Source: Streptomyces caniscabiei
GTDB taxonomy: Bacteria; Actinomycetota; Actinomycetes; Streptomycetales; Streptomycetaceae
Direction: 5' to 3'
Assembly (NCBI RefSeq): GCF_014930365.1
Contig: NZ_JABXWI010000026.1
Location: 1 to 64,000 of the forward strand
DNA: 64,000 bases
Translations under genes and position numbers: made by a program
In this document: piece after piece, positions 17,505-27,500 of the stretch
How the letters are laid out: each line of letters opens with the position of its first letter
Position numbering within the stretch: position 1 is the stretch's first letter
Notes under the pieces: model-generated
Database searches by the model: none
Seen by the model: the letters and a program-made list of their open reading frames with translations, nothing else
What the model was told of the DNA's origin: nothing

Positions 17505-18294
17505 ACACCGGCAGATACCCGCCGGACTGGCCGGCGGCCTTCGGGTGGTACGACTCGCCGATGTTCAGCAGGTTGAGGCTGTGCAGCCACGCGCTGCCCG
17601 AGCACAGTTCGTGCCCGGTGAACGCGGAGCGGACGTCGCCGAAGGTGAACCCGTGGTCGGCGGCGCGCTTGGCGATCGCGGTGTTCAGATAGTCGGCGGC
17701 GTTGTTGATGGCGGACCGCTTGGCCTGGGAGAGGCCGGGGCAGGTGCCGCCCAGCTGGTAGAAGCGGGGGTAGCCGAGCACCACCACATGGGCGGCCGGT
17801 GCCTTCGCGCTGATCGCCGAGTAGACCTTGTCGAGTTGGCCGGGGAGCGTGGAGTCGACGTACGCCTTGGCCGTGTTGATGCGGGTGAGACAGGCGCTGT
17901 CCGACTGCAGGACGCAGGTCGTCATGACGTCGGCGAAGCCGGCGTCGTTGCCGCCGACGGAGACGGAGACCAGCCCCGTGCTCGCGCCGAGCGGCCCGAG
18001 CTGACTCGCCAGAACATCACCCGTTCGGGCGCCCGAGCAGGCCGTGAAGTCGAAGGTCGAGGGAGCGTTGGCGGCCGCCCAGAGGTACGGGTAGGCCTTC
18101 GTGCTGCGCTTGCAGTCGCCGCTGGAGGAGAGGTAGCTCCCCGCGCCGACACCCGAGGAGTAGGAGTCGCCGAGCGCCACATAGCCGGTGGCGGCGGCCT
18201 GTTGGGACGCCTGCGCCGACGCGGCCCCGGTGAGGGATGCGCCGACGGCGAGGAGGAGTGAGGTCATGTATGCCGCAAGTCGGGAACGTCTCAT
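17488..18294 (-). CDS. Secreted SGNH/GDSL esterase
   Basis: A 268-residue secreted esterase. The signal peptide covers about residues 1-29 (SLLLAVGASLTGAASAQA). Block I GDSYSSG holds the nucleophile Ser44, GGND has Asn117, and block V HPKAAG carries His250. Paired cysteines suggest disulfides like those in Streptomyces SGNH lipases and esterases. It should cleave small or lipid esters outside the cell. The ATG at 18294 has an AGGGAGG site. It ends inside the 3' end of the convergent kinase gene. Confidence 0.92.
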   Translation of the reverse strand: MRRSRLAAYMTSLLLAVGASLTGAASAQASQQAAATGYVALGDSYSSGVGAGSYLSSSGDCKRSTKAYPYLWAAANAPSTFDFTACSGARTGDVLASQLGPLGASTGLVSVSVGGNDAGFADVMTTCVLQSDSACLTRINTAKAYVDSTLPGQLDKVYSAISAKAPAAHVVVLGYPRFYQLGGTCPGLSQAKRSAINNAADYLNTAIAKRAADHGFTFGDVRSAFTGHELCSGSAWLHSLNLLNIGESYHPKAAGQSGGYLPVFRNAA

Positions 18295-18527
18295 GGAACC
18301 TCCCTTTAGCAGGATCTCTGCCTCAACCGTCGTAGCAACTACGCGTGTTGATCGGAAGTGTTCATGTCAATACTTTCCCGTCCGCAAGCGAACGCATCCG
18401 CCATGTTCCCTTCGCGTTCGATTTCAGGTGTGTGACAGAAACATGACAACACTTCAACTCTCTTGAGCTACGCCCGTAGAGCACCCAGTCTGCTTACAGC
18501 CGCGAGCGGAACGCGACGCTCCTGGCC

Positions 18528-18549
18528 GTGCGTGCGATCCCGCACGCAC
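18528..18549 (+). other. 5' UTR hairpin 1 of the subtilase mRNA
   Basis: GTGCGTGCG and CGCACGCAC form a perfect 9-bp stem with an ATCC tetraloop, about 60 nt before the ATG. Confidence 0.65.
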
Positions 18550-18559
18550 CCCCCACGAA

Positions 18560-18582
18560 CGCGCGCCCCACCCGGGCGCGCG
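18560..18582 (+). other. 5' UTR hairpin 2 of the subtilase mRNA
   Basis: CGCGCGCCC and GGGCGCGCG form a perfect 9-bp stem with a 5-nt loop, ending 8 nt before the GAGGAGGAAA ribosome site. A stem this close could shield the site or protect the mRNA from 5' decay. Confidence 0.65.
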
Positions 18583-18608
18583 TCGCCTATGAGGAGGAAA
18601 CCCTCGTA

Positions 18609-19814
18609 ATGGCACACCTGCGTAGCAAGAACCTCCGCGTCGCCGCCGTCACCACCATGGCGACCGCCGCCCTGCTCGGCGGCCTGACCGCGCTCCCCGC
18701 CCAGGCCGCCCCGGCCGAGGGCAAGGTGCTCGCGGCCGGCTCCCCCACCGCCGTCAAGGGCAGCTACATCGTCACGCTCAAGAAGAGCGCGGGCCTCAAG
18801 GCCGCGTCGAACGCCGGCAAGGACCTGGTCGAGGAGTACGGCGGCACGGTGAAGCGGACCTTCAAGTCCGCGCTCAACGGTTACTCGGCCAAGCTCTCCG
18901 CGACCGAGGCGAAGAGACTCGCCGCCGACCCGGCGATCGCCTCCGTCGAGCAGGACCAGGTCTTCACCGTCGACGCCACCCAGACCAACGCCCCGTGGGG
19001 CCTTGACCGCTCCGACCAGGCGTCGCTGCCGCTCTCCGGCACGTACACCTACCCGGACAGCGCGGGCAGCGGGGTGACGGCGTACGTCATCGACACGGGT
19101 GTGCGCATCTCGCACGCCCAGTTCGGCGGCCGCGCGTTCAACGGCTACGACGCGGTCTCCAATGACAATGTGGCGCAGGACGGCAACGGTCACGGCACGC
19201 ACGTCGCGTCCACCATCGCGGGCTCGACCTACGGCATCGCCAAGCAGGCGAAGATCGTTGCCGTGCGCGTGCTCAACAACGCCGGCTCCGGCACCACCGC
19301 CGGCGTCGTGGCCGGTATCGACTGGGTGACCGCGAACCACAGCGGCCCCTCCGTCGCCAACATGTCACTCGGCGGCGGCGCCTCGACCGCCATCGACACC
19401 GCCGTCCGCAACTCCATATCCAGCGGTGTGACCTACGCCGTCGCGGCCGGCAACAGCAGCGCCAACGCCTCCTCGTACTCCCCCGCCCGTGTCACCGAGG
19501 CGATCACGGTCGGCGCCACCACCAACACCGACGCCCGGGCGAGCTACTCCAACTTCGGCGCGGTCCTGGACATCTTCGCCCCGGGTTCGTCGATCACGGC
19601 CGGCTGGTACACCAGCGACACCGCGACCAACACCATCTCGGGCACCTCGATGGCCACGCCGCACGTCGCGGGCGCGGCCGCCGTCTACCTGGCCGGCCAC
19701 ACCTCGGCCACCCCGGCCCAGGTCGCCTCGGCCCTGACCGCCGGCGCCGTCACCGGCAAGGTGACCAGCCCCGGCACCGGTTCCCCGAACCGTCTGCTGC
19801 AGATCGTCCCGTAA
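18609..19814 (+). CDS. Secreted S8 (subtilisin/proteinase K-like) protease
   Basis: A 401-residue preproenzyme: signal peptide about 1-35 (ending LTALPAQAAPA), I9-type inhibitor propeptide about 50-118 (KGSYIVTLKKS ... ASVEQDQVF), and a catalytic domain from about 125. The triad is Asp162 (VIDTGV), His195 (GHGTHVAS) and Ser347 (SGTSMATPHVAG). It should be self-processed and act outside the cell. ATG 18609 is set by the excellent GAGGAGGAAA site; the longer frame would run through the hairpins. A strong terminator follows. Confidence 0.95.
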   Translation: MAHLRSKNLRVAAVTTMATAALLGGLTALPAQAAPAEGKVLAAGSPTAVKGSYIVTLKKSAGLKAASNAGKDLVEEYGGTVKRTFKSALNGYSAKLSATEAKRLAADPAIASVEQDQVFTVDATQTNAPWGLDRSDQASLPLSGTYTYPDSAGSGVTAYVIDTGVRISHAQFGGRAFNGYDAVSNDNVAQDGNGHGTHVASTIAGSTYGIAKQAKIVAVRVLNNAGSGTTAGVVAGIDWVTANHSGPSVANMSLGGGASTAIDTAVRNSISSGVTYAVAAGNSSANASSYSPARVTEAITVGATTNTDARASYSNFGAVLDIFAPGSSITAGWYTSDTATNTISGTSMATPHVAGAAAVYLAGHTSATPAQVASALTAGAVTGKVTSPGTGSPNRLLQIVP

Positions 19815-19843
19815 GGACGACGGCGGCACCGTGAACAGAAGTT

Positions 19844-19872
19844 TCCCCGGAGGCGCGGGTCGCCTCCGGGGA
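19844..19872 (+). terminator. Intrinsic terminator after the subtilase gene
   Basis: A 12-bp stem (19844-19855 with 19861-19872), CGGGT loop, 30 bp past the stop, followed by TTCCT. Confidence 0.8.
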
Positions 19873-20019
19873 TTCCTCGTGTGCGGCCCCCGTCTCCCCG
19901 CCGGCGGGTGACGATCGGGCGTACGGTCGGCCGTGGCCGGTCTCGACGTATTGACTCCCCCGCGCCGACTGAGCGACATTGAAGCCCGGCATCCGGCGCT
20001 TCAGGGGGCAAAGTCGCCA

Positions 20020-20409
20020 ATGCAGACCTCGCGTGTCAAGTCATCGCTGTCGGGCAGCGGCGGGCCGCTGCTGGCGGGCGTGGCCGCGGCCGTGGCGGGG
20101 GTGGGCGCGCTGCTCGCGTTCGCCGACACCGACTCGGTGCTGCGCGGCCCGTTCACCCTGTTCTTCCTCCTCGTCGCGCCAGGAGCCGCCATCGGTGCCG
20201 TGCTGCGCGGGCTGGAGCCGTTCGGCCGGGTCGTGACGTCCCTCGCGGGCGCGATCGCGGTGAACCTCCTCGTCGCCCAGGGCATGATCGCCACCCACTC
20301 GTGGTCGGTGACCGGTGGGATCACGGCCGTGACCGTGATCAGCTCGCTCGTCATCCTGCCGAGTCTGGTACGGCGCCCCGGTGCCCGTACGGAGAGAAGA
20401 CGGACCTGA
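20020..20409 (+). CDS. Small four-helix membrane protein
   Basis: A 129-residue protein with four predicted membrane helices: LLAGVAAAVAGVGALLAFA, FTLFFLLVAPGAAIGAVL, VVTSLAGAIAVNLLVAQGMI and GGITAVTVISSLVILP. ATG 20020 follows AGGGGGC. The stop lies 3 bp before the GTG of the CelD-like acyltransferase gene, so the two form an operon. I recognise no named family. Position suggests a membrane partner or anchor in making a surface polysaccharide. Confidence 0.75.
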   Translation: MQTSRVKSSLSGSGGPLLAGVAAAVAGVGALLAFADTDSVLRGPFTLFFLLVAPGAAIGAVLRGLEPFGRVVTSLAGAIAVNLLVAQGMIATHSWSVTGGITAVTVISSLVILPSLVRRPGARTERRRT

Positions 20410-20412
20410 GAC

Positions 20413-21534
20413 GTGGACATCAGTGTGTACCGCCCCGGCGAGCTGACCGCCGCAGACCGGGCGGCCTGGACCGCTCTGCAGTCGAAGGCCCACCTCCACG
20501 GCGCTCCCGAGCTGGCGAACCCGTTCCTGTCCCCGGAGTTCGCCCTGGCGGTGGGCCGCTGCCGACGCGGGGTGCGGATCGCGGTCGTGCGGGAGGGCGG
20601 CGAGCCGGCGGCCTTCTTCCCGTACCAGAGATCCACCGTCGGAGTGGGCAGAGCCATCGGTCTCGGTCTCTCCGACTGCCAGGGCGTGGTCCACCGCCCC
20701 GGCTTCACCTGGGACGCCCAGGAACTGCTGCGGGCCTGCGGCCTCGCGGTGTGGGAGTTCGACCACCTGGCCGAGGGGCAGACCCCGTTCGCCGCTCATG
20801 TCACCGAAAGCTTCCCGTCCCCGGTCATGGACCTGGAGCAGGGCTACGAGGCCTATCTGGACCAGGTGCGGGCCCGCTCGCCGAAGTTCCTCCGCTCCAC
20901 GTTCGCCAAGGAGCGCCGGCTCGCCCGCGCGGTGAGCGAGGTGCGCTATGTGCACGACGAGCGCGACCCGAGGGTCCTGCGCACGCTGATGGCCTGGAAG
21001 TCGGCGCAGTACCGCAGGACGGGCCGCAGCGACCGCTTCGCGCACCCGTGGATCACCCGGCTGGTGCACCGGCTCTTCCACTCCCGCTCCGCGTCCTTCG
21101 CCGGCCAGCTGTCCGTGCTGTACGCGGACGGCAAGCCGGCCGCGGCTCATTTCGGACTGCGCTCGGAGCGGGTGCTGACCTGCTGGTTCCCGGCGTACGA
21201 CCCGGCGTTCGCGCGGTTCTCGCCGGGCCTGCTGCTGCATCTGCACATGGCCGAGGAGGGTGCCGCCGACGGCATCGCCTACCTGGATCTGGGCCGGGGC
21301 CAGAAGCAGTACAAGGATTCCCTGAAGACCCGGGAGATCTCCGTGTCGGAGGGGTGGGTCACCCGGCGCCATCCGGTGGCGTTCGGGCACCGGGCGCGAC
21401 GGGCGCCGGTCCGGGCCTTGCGGAACACGGTCCTGGCCCGACCGGAACTGTTCGAACCTGCCGATAAATTGCTGAAGCGGATGGGGAAATTCCGGTCGGG
21501 GGGTCAGGTAACGGACACATCAACAAAAACGTGA
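20413..21534 (+). CDS. CelD/BcsL (FemAB-like GNAT) acyltransferase
   Basis: A 373-residue protein of the Acetyltransf_6 type found in exopolysaccharide loci. The core motifs lie in the C-terminal half: VLYADGKPAAAHFGLRSERVL, then WFPAYDPAFARFSPGLLLHLHMAEEGAADG and YLDLGRGQKQYKDSLKT. Family members add acyl or aminoacyl groups to polysaccharide, lipid or peptidoglycan precursors. The GTG at 20413 is 3 bp after the small membrane protein. A 349-bp leader separates it from the glycosyltransferase operon. Confidence 0.85.
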   Translation: MDISVYRPGELTAADRAAWTALQSKAHLHGAPELANPFLSPEFALAVGRCRRGVRIAVVREGGEPAAFFPYQRSTVGVGRAIGLGLSDCQGVVHRPGFTWDAQELLRACGLAVWEFDHLAEGQTPFAAHVTESFPSPVMDLEQGYEAYLDQVRARSPKFLRSTFAKERRLARAVSEVRYVHDERDPRVLRTLMAWKSAQYRRTGRSDRFAHPWITRLVHRLFHSRSASFAGQLSVLYADGKPAAAHFGLRSERVLTCWFPAYDPAFARFSPGLLLHLHMAEEGAADGIAYLDLGRGQKQYKDSLKTREISVSEGWVTRRHPVAFGHRARRAPVRALRNTVLARPELFEPADKLLKRMGKFRSGGQVTDTSTKT

Positions 21535-21551
21535 GACCTCGTAAGAGGTCT
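21534..21551 (+). terminator. Weak hairpin after the acyltransferase gene
   Basis: AGACCTC and GAGGTCT form a 7-bp stem with a GTAA loop, starting at the last base of the stop codon and followed by TTGCC. It is possibly a partial terminator before the glycosyltransferase operon. Confidence 0.45.
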
Positions 21552-21883
21552 TGCCATATGGTCTCAATCATCAATACCGTCTTGCATCGTCGTACATTCA
21601 CCCGCATCGGTCCGTCGGCACATGCTCCTAGGGGAGGGCTCAAGGAGCGCGGCGGTCCCGGCGCGGGGCGCGGTAGGGGGGTGCCGTGCTCGGTGACCGC
21701 GTTCACCGAGTCGTGCCGCGCGACCGACTGCCGAGTCGCGACAGTCGGCCGGCTTTGCCAGCTCACCCGGCATGCACGGAGATCGACTTCGCCGTGCCGT
21801 AAGTGAGAACCCCCCTTTCGAACCGGACAACATTCCGAACCACCCAGGGGCGGGTGGTTCACCGGACGAGAGGGACCAGACTC
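21552..21883 (+). other. Structured leader upstream of the glycosyltransferase operon
   Basis: This region has no credible gene. It holds three hairpins: 21689-21696 with 21703-21710 (8 bp), 21724-21730 with 21742-21748 (7 bp), and 21837-21845 with 21852-21860 (9 bp), the last ending 23 nt before the ATG. I cannot match it to a known riboswitch class. The promoter is probably in the AT-richer first part (21555-21610). Confidence 0.45.
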
Positions 21884-22687
21884 ATGAGCTCAGTTCTGCG
21901 CCCGGCAATACCCGAGCCGGTCACGTACCGGCCCATCTCCAACCATCTGGCCATCGCTCCGCCCGTGAGCGTGGTGATCCCCGCCATGAACGAGGCGGAG
22001 AACCTTCCGTACGTCTTCAAGACACTGCCGGGCTGGATCCACGAGGTGGTCCTGGTCGACGGCAACTCCACCGACGACACCGTCGAGGTGGCCCGCTCCC
22101 TGTGGCCGGACGTCAAGGTCGTCCCGCAGCAGGGCAAGGGCAAGGGGGACGCCCTGATCACCGGCTTCGAGGCGTGTACCGGTGACATCATCGTGATGGT
22201 CGACGCGGACGGCTCGGCCGACGGGCACGAGATCGTCTCCTACGTCTCCGCCCTCGTCTCGGGCGCCGACTTCGCCAAGGGCTCCCGCTTCGCCAACGGC
22301 GGCGGCACCGACGACATGACCCTGATCCGCAAGCTCGGCAACTGGGCGCTGTGCACCACCGTCAACCGCAAGTTCGGCGCCCGCTACACCGACCTGTGCT
22401 ACGGCTACAACGCGTTCTGGCGGCACTGCCTCGACAAGATCGACCTCGACTGCACCGGCTTCGAGGTGGAGACCCTGATGAACATCCGGGTCGTCAAGGC
22501 GGGCCTGAAGGTGCAGGAGATCCCCAGCCACGAGTACCTGCGCATCCACGGCGCGAGCAATCTGCGGGCCGTCCGCGACGGACTGCGGGTGCTGAGGGTG
22601 ATCCTCAAGGAGCGCTCCAACCGGCGTGCCCTGCGCCGCCGTTCGCACGCGACGATGCTCACCGCCGGGCGGGGAGAGGTGTCTTGA
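21884..22687 (+). CDS. GT2 glycosyltransferase, polyprenyl-phosphate-sugar synthase-like
   Basis: A 267-residue GT-A enzyme like dolichol-phosphate-mannose synthases. It has VSVVIPAMNEAENLPYV at the N-terminus, VDGNSTDDT, the metal-binding VDADGSADG and a conserved C-terminal block around GFEVETLMNIRVVKAGLKVQEIPSHE. It lacks membrane helices, so it would load a sugar onto lipid phosphate at the inner face. ATG 21884 follows GAGAGGGA. It is first in a four-gene operon, and its stop overlaps the TTG of the next gene. Confidence 0.9.
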   Translation: MSSVLRPAIPEPVTYRPISNHLAIAPPVSVVIPAMNEAENLPYVFKTLPGWIHEVVLVDGNSTDDTVEVARSLWPDVKVVPQQGKGKGDALITGFEACTGDIIVMVDADGSADGHEIVSYVSALVSGADFAKGSRFANGGGTDDMTLIRKLGNWALCTTVNRKFGARYTDLCYGYNAFWRHCLDKIDLDCTGFEVETLMNIRVVKAGLKVQEIPSHEYLRIHGASNLRAVRDGLRVLRVILKERSNRRALRRRSHATMLTAGRGEVS

Positions 22688-23697
22688 ACGAGCCGACCGT
22701 CTCGGTCGTGATCTGCGTGTACACCGAGGACCGCTGGGAGGACATCCTCGCGGCGGTCTCCTCGGTGCGCGCCCAGTCCCGGCCGGCCCTGGAGACGCTC
22801 CTGGTGGTGGACCACAACCGGTCCCTGCTGGAGCGTCTGAGCGGGGAGTACAAAGAGGTCCATGAGGTGCGCGTGCTCGCCAACGCGGGCCCCCGCGGGC
22901 TGTCCGCCGGCCGCAACACGGGCATCGCCGCCTCGTACGGGGAGATCATCGCCTTCCTCGACGACGACGCCGTGGCCGAGCGCGACTGGCTGCGCCACTT
23001 CGCCCAGGGGTACACCGACCCCCGGGTCATGGCCGTCGGCGGCCGTACGGTGCCCGTGTGGGCGTCCGGCCGCCGCCCGGCCTGGTTCCCCGAAGAGTTC
23101 GACTGGGTCGTGGGCTGCGCCTACAAGGGTCTGCCCGGCGGTGTCGCCGAGGTCCGCAACGTCCTCGGCGGCAACGCCTCGTTCCGGCGCAGCGCCTTCG
23201 ACGCGGCCGGGGGCTTCGCCACCGGTATCGGCCGCGACGGGGACAAGCGCCCGCTGGGCTGCGAGGAGACGGAGCTGTGCATCCGGCTCTCCCGGGCCAG
23301 GCCGGACGCGGTGCTGCTGCTCGACGACCGGGCGGTGATCCACCACCGGGTGCCCGACGTACGGGAGCGCTTCGCGTACTTCCGCTCCCGCACCTACGCC
23401 GAGGGCCTGTCGAAGGCGCTGGTGGCCCGGAGCGTGGGCGCGGGCAAGGGGCTGGAGTCGGAGCGCCGGTACACCACGCGGGTGCTGCCCGCCGGGGTGG
23501 CGCGCGGGCTGCGGGACGCGCTGCTCGGCCGCGCGGGGGGCGCGGGACGTGCGGGCGCGATCGTCACGGGGGTGGCGGCGGCGGCCGGGGGGTACGTTGT
23601 CGGGAGCGTCCGGGCCCGCAGGGGCGAGGTCACGTTCTCGGTCGGCGAGATTCCGGACGGCCCGGTCGGCAAGGGGGGCGAGGGGGGCTCGTCATGA
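22684..23697 (+). CDS. GT2 family glycosyltransferase
   Basis: A 337-residue GT-A enzyme with SVVICVYTEDRWEDILAAVSSV, ANAGPRGLSAGRNTGIAASYG, the DXD-type FLDDDAVAERDWL and the acceptor-side GGFATGIGRDGDKRPLGCEETEL. The C-terminus has a hydrophobic patch (about 285-310) that may touch the membrane. TTG 22684 is chosen because GGGGAGAGGTG lies just upstream and it overlaps the previous stop. Its stop overlaps the deacetylase start (ATGA). It probably builds the repeat unit of a surface glycan. Confidence 0.9.
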   Translation: MNEPTVSVVICVYTEDRWEDILAAVSSVRAQSRPALETLLVVDHNRSLLERLSGEYKEVHEVRVLANAGPRGLSAGRNTGIAASYGEIIAFLDDDAVAERDWLRHFAQGYTDPRVMAVGGRTVPVWASGRRPAWFPEEFDWVVGCAYKGLPGGVAEVRNVLGGNASFRRSAFDAAGGFATGIGRDGDKRPLGCEETELCIRLSRARPDAVLLLDDRAVIHHRVPDVRERFAYFRSRTYAEGLSKALVARSVGAGKGLESERRYTTRVLPAGVARGLRDALLGRAGGAGRAGAIVTGVAAAAGGYVVGSVRARRGEVTFSVGEIPDGPVGKGGEGGSS

Positions 23698-24509
23698 CGG
23701 AGACGACGGGAACGGCGGCCGCGGCCGTGCCGATCCTGATGTACCACGCGGTGTCCACCGCGCCGAACGACGCCACCAGGGACCTGTCGGTGACCCCGGA
23801 GGCCTTCGCGGAACAGCTGGCGCTCATCGACGACCTGGGCCTCACCCCGGTGAACACCGCCGACCTGGCGGCGAGTTGGCGGCACGGCCGCCCGCTGCCC
23901 GCCCGGCCCGTGCTGATCACCTTCGACGACGGCTACGCGGGCGTGCACCGGCACGCCCTGCCCGTGCTCGCCAAGCACGGCTTCGCGGCCTCGCTGTTCG
24001 TCACCACGGGCTGGATCGAGGGCCCCTACGACAACGGCGAGGCCCTCGACACCATGCTCGGCTGGGACCAGGTCCGCGAACTCGCCGACAACGGTGTGGA
24101 GATCGGCGGGCACAGCCACACCCACCCGCAGCTCGACATGCTCGACGACGACCGGCTCCGGTTCGAGCTGCGGCGCTGCCGGCACATCGTCGCCGACGAA
24201 CTGGGCGCCCGGCCCGTCTCGTTCGCCTACCCGTACGGCTACTCCAGCCGCCGGGTGCGCGTCGCGGTACGGGAGACGGGCTTCGCCCAGTCGCTCGCCG
24301 TCGGCAACGCGCTGGCCCGGCGCACGCAGGGCCCGTACGCGTTGCGGCGGGTGACCGTGCGCCGCTCCACGGGCATCGCGGAGTTCGAGCGGCTCGTCGA
24401 GGGCCGCGCGATCGCCCGCACCTTCGCCCGGGACCGTGCCCTCACCAAGGGGTACGCCATGGTCCGAAGAGCACGACAGCTCCGGAAGGCCGTCCGTTCC
24501 CGTGTCTGA
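23694..24509 (+). CDS. Polysaccharide deacetylase (NodB domain)
   Basis: A 271-residue CE4-type enzyme. It has the catalytic Asp78-Asp79 in ITFDDGY, metal ligands His140 and His144 in HSHTH, and FAYPYGYSSRRVR as motif 3. No signal peptide is visible, which is unusual for an enzyme acting on exported glycan and suggests action on a cytoplasmic lipid-linked precursor or non-classical placement. It overlaps both neighbours (ATGA upstream, GTG downstream) in the middle of the operon. Confidence 0.9.
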   Translation: MTETTGTAAAAVPILMYHAVSTAPNDATRDLSVTPEAFAEQLALIDDLGLTPVNTADLAASWRHGRPLPARPVLITFDDGYAGVHRHALPVLAKHGFAASLFVTTGWIEGPYDNGEALDTMLGWDQVRELADNGVEIGGHSHTHPQLDMLDDDRLRFELRRCRHIVADELGARPVSFAYPYGYSSRRVRVAVRETGFAQSLAVGNALARRTQGPYALRRVTVRRSTGIAEFERLVEGRAIARTFARDRALTKGYAMVRRARQLRKAVRSRV

Positions 24510-27500
24510 CACGACGACCACCACGGCTCACGAGGCCGACAGCGCCACGACTGGGGAGCCCGAGCCGGCGCCCGGCCCCGGGCGCCGGCTGCGCCTGCCC
24601 GGGCTGGGCCGGGGGGCGGGGGGCGACCAGCTGTTCCGCAACGCCTACGCCCTGATGCTGAACACCGGTATCTCGGCCGTGCTCGGCCTCGGTTTCTGGC
24701 TGGCCGCCGCCCGCTACTACACCGAGGCCTCGGTCGGTCAGGGCTCCGCCGCGATCGCCGCGATGAAGCTCCTCGCCGGGCTCACCGCGCTGACGCTGAC
24801 GGGTGCCCTGGCCCGGTTCATCCCGGTCGCGGGGCGCGACACCGGACGGCTGATCTTCCGCACGTACGCGGGCAGTGCGGTGATCGTGGCGCTGGCGGCG
24901 GGCGTGTTCCTGCTGACGCTGGGCCTGTGGGGGTCGTCGTACAGCTTTCTGCACGATCCGTTCTACGCCGTGTTCTTCGTGCTCGCGGTGGTCGCCTGGT
25001 CGACGCTGACGCTCCAGGACGGGGTGCTCACCGGGCTGCGCAGCGCGGTGTGGGTGCCGGTCGGCAACACCGTGTTCTCGGCGGTGAAGCTGGTGCTCCT
25101 CGTGGTGTTCGCGGCCGCGATCCCGACCATGGGCGTCTTCGTGTCCTGGGTCGCGGCGATCGCGATGTCGGTGCTGCCGCTGGGCTGGCTGGTGTTCCGG
25201 CGGCTGATCCCGGGCCATGTGCGGGCCACCGAGGACCACGCGCACCCGCCGTCCCTGAGGGAGATCGGCCGCTTCCTCGCCGGTGACTACACGGGCTCCC
25301 TGTTCTCGCTCGCGGTGGTCTATCTGGTCCCGGTGATCGTCGCCGCCCAGGTCGGCTCCGCCGACAACGCGTACTTCTACATCACCACCACCATCGGCGG
25401 CACCGTCAATCTGCTCGCCATCAACATGGGGGCCTCACTGACCGTCGAGGGCGCGCACGACCCGGCGCGCCTGGCCGCCAACACCCGGGCCGCGCTGAAG
25501 CGGATGGCCCGGATCATGCTGCCGGTGTGCGCGGTGCTGTTCTTCGGGGCGCCCTGGATCCTGGCGGTCTTCGGGCAGGCGTACGCGGACGCGGCGACCC
25601 CGCTGCTGCGCTGGTTCGCCGTCGGCGCGGTCCTGCGGGTCGTCATGGAGACGTACTTCGCGGTGCTGCGCGCGCAGAGCCGTACCGCCGGACTCGCCTG
25701 GTTGCAGGGCCTGTTGTGCGCCCTGGTCCTCGGTCTGACCCTGCTCCTGCTCCCCCGTATGGGGCTGACCGGCGCGGGCGTCGCCGAGATCTCCAGCCTC
25801 GCGGTGATCGTGCTGATCGCCGCGCCGCGGCTGTACCGGATCCTGCGCACCGCCGGGCCCGCCGAGGCGCCCGCGGACGCGGCACCCGACGGCGATCTCG
25901 CCGACCTGGGCCGGGTGGCCGCCGCCGCGAAGAAGCAGAACGGCGCCTGGTCCCGGCGCCTGGACTCCGACACCCTCGCCCTCGGCGTCCACGTCGACTT
26001 CGACCATCTGGAACGCCGCCCGGACGTACGGCCCGGCCCCGGCACCCCGCCCACCGGAACCGCGATGCCACGCAGGGACCACCGCCCGGCCTGGGCCCAG
26101 GACCGGCCGACCCGTCCGCTCGGGCCGCCGGCCCCGGAGGCGGACGCCCCGTCCGAGGAGGCCCCGGGGGAACCGGACGCCGTACGAGCGGCCGAGAACC
26201 CGGAGGAGTCCGTACGGGAACCGCTGGCACCCCCGGCCGAGGCGGAGCCGTCCGCCGGGGACCCGCCTCGGGTGCCCCTCCGCGAACGACTGCCGCACCC
26301 CACCGTCACGGGGCTGGTCCTCGGCTTCCTGCTGCTCTCCGCGCTGCTGCTCTACTGGGTGCCCGCGCTGGCGCTGGACGACTCCGACCTGGACCGCATG
26401 GGCGGCCTCGGCCTGATCTCCGTGCTGCCGACGCCGACCCTGGCCGGGGCGGCCCTGCTGGCGGTCGTGTTCGCCGCGCTGCTGTGGCCGGCGCGGGAGC
26501 ACCGCGCGCTGCTGCTGATCACACTGCTGGCCACCGTCTTCTCACTGCACGCGCTACCCGCCGTGATCGAGACCGAGCCCCGCTTCGCGACGGCCTGGCA
26601 GCACCTGGGCTTCATCGACTACATCGACCGCACCGGCACGGCCGTACCCGACCTGGACGCCCGGTGGAGCTGGCCGGGGTTCTTCGCGGCGGCGGCGTTC
26701 GTGGCGCAGGCCTGCGGGGTCACCGACTTCACCGAGATCATCCGGTGGTGGCCGACGGCCGTCCAACTCCTCTACCTGGCACCGATGTTCCTTCTCGCCC
26801 GCCATATGCGGGCGAGCTGGCGGGCCAGGTGGACGGGGGTCTGGATCTTCGTCCTGAGCGGCTGGGTGGGCCAGGACTACTTCTCCCCCCAGGGCTTCAC
26901 CTACCTCCTCTACCTGGTCTTCGTCGCGATCCTGCTGGTCTGGTTCCGCGCCCCGCACATGCTGTGGGGCGCGGTGCGTCCCGGCGAGGCGGAGGTCGAG
27001 CCGACGAACCGCCGGCAGCGCGCGGTGCTCCTGGCGGTCCTGATCGCGCTGTACGCGGCGACGGTCCCGGCCCACCAGCTCACCCCGTTCGTGATGCTGG
27101 GTGTCCTCGCGGCCCTCGTCCTGGTCGGCCGCTCGGAACTGCGCGGCCTTCCCATTCTGTTCGCCGTGCTGGTCGCCGTCTGGGTGGGCTTCCTCGCCGA
27201 GCCGTACTGGTCGGGCCACTTCGACGAACTCTTCGGCGGGGTCGGCGGGGTCGGCGGGAACGTCACCTCCTCGGTCTCCGGCCGGATCGGCGAGGGCAGT
27301 TCGACCCACAAGCTCGTGCTGTACGCGCGCGTGGCGCTCGCCGGCTCGGTCATGCTCCTGGCTTGCCTCGGCTTCTGGCGCCGCCGCGCGAACAAGTACC
27401 GCGAACGCTCCCTGCTCGTGCTGACGTTCGTGCCGTTCCTGGGCTTCGGCATGCAGTCGTACGGCGGTGAGATGGCCCTGCGGGTCTTCATGTTCGCGCT

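Larger units (their letters stand above)
18295..18608. promoter_or_regulatory. Divergent promoter region, SGNH esterase and subtilase
   Basis: This 314-bp region is locally less GC-rich, especially 18330-18470, and holds the promoters of both secreted-enzyme genes. I see no small gene. Two stable hairpins near the plus-strand gene are listed separately. Confidence 0.6.
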
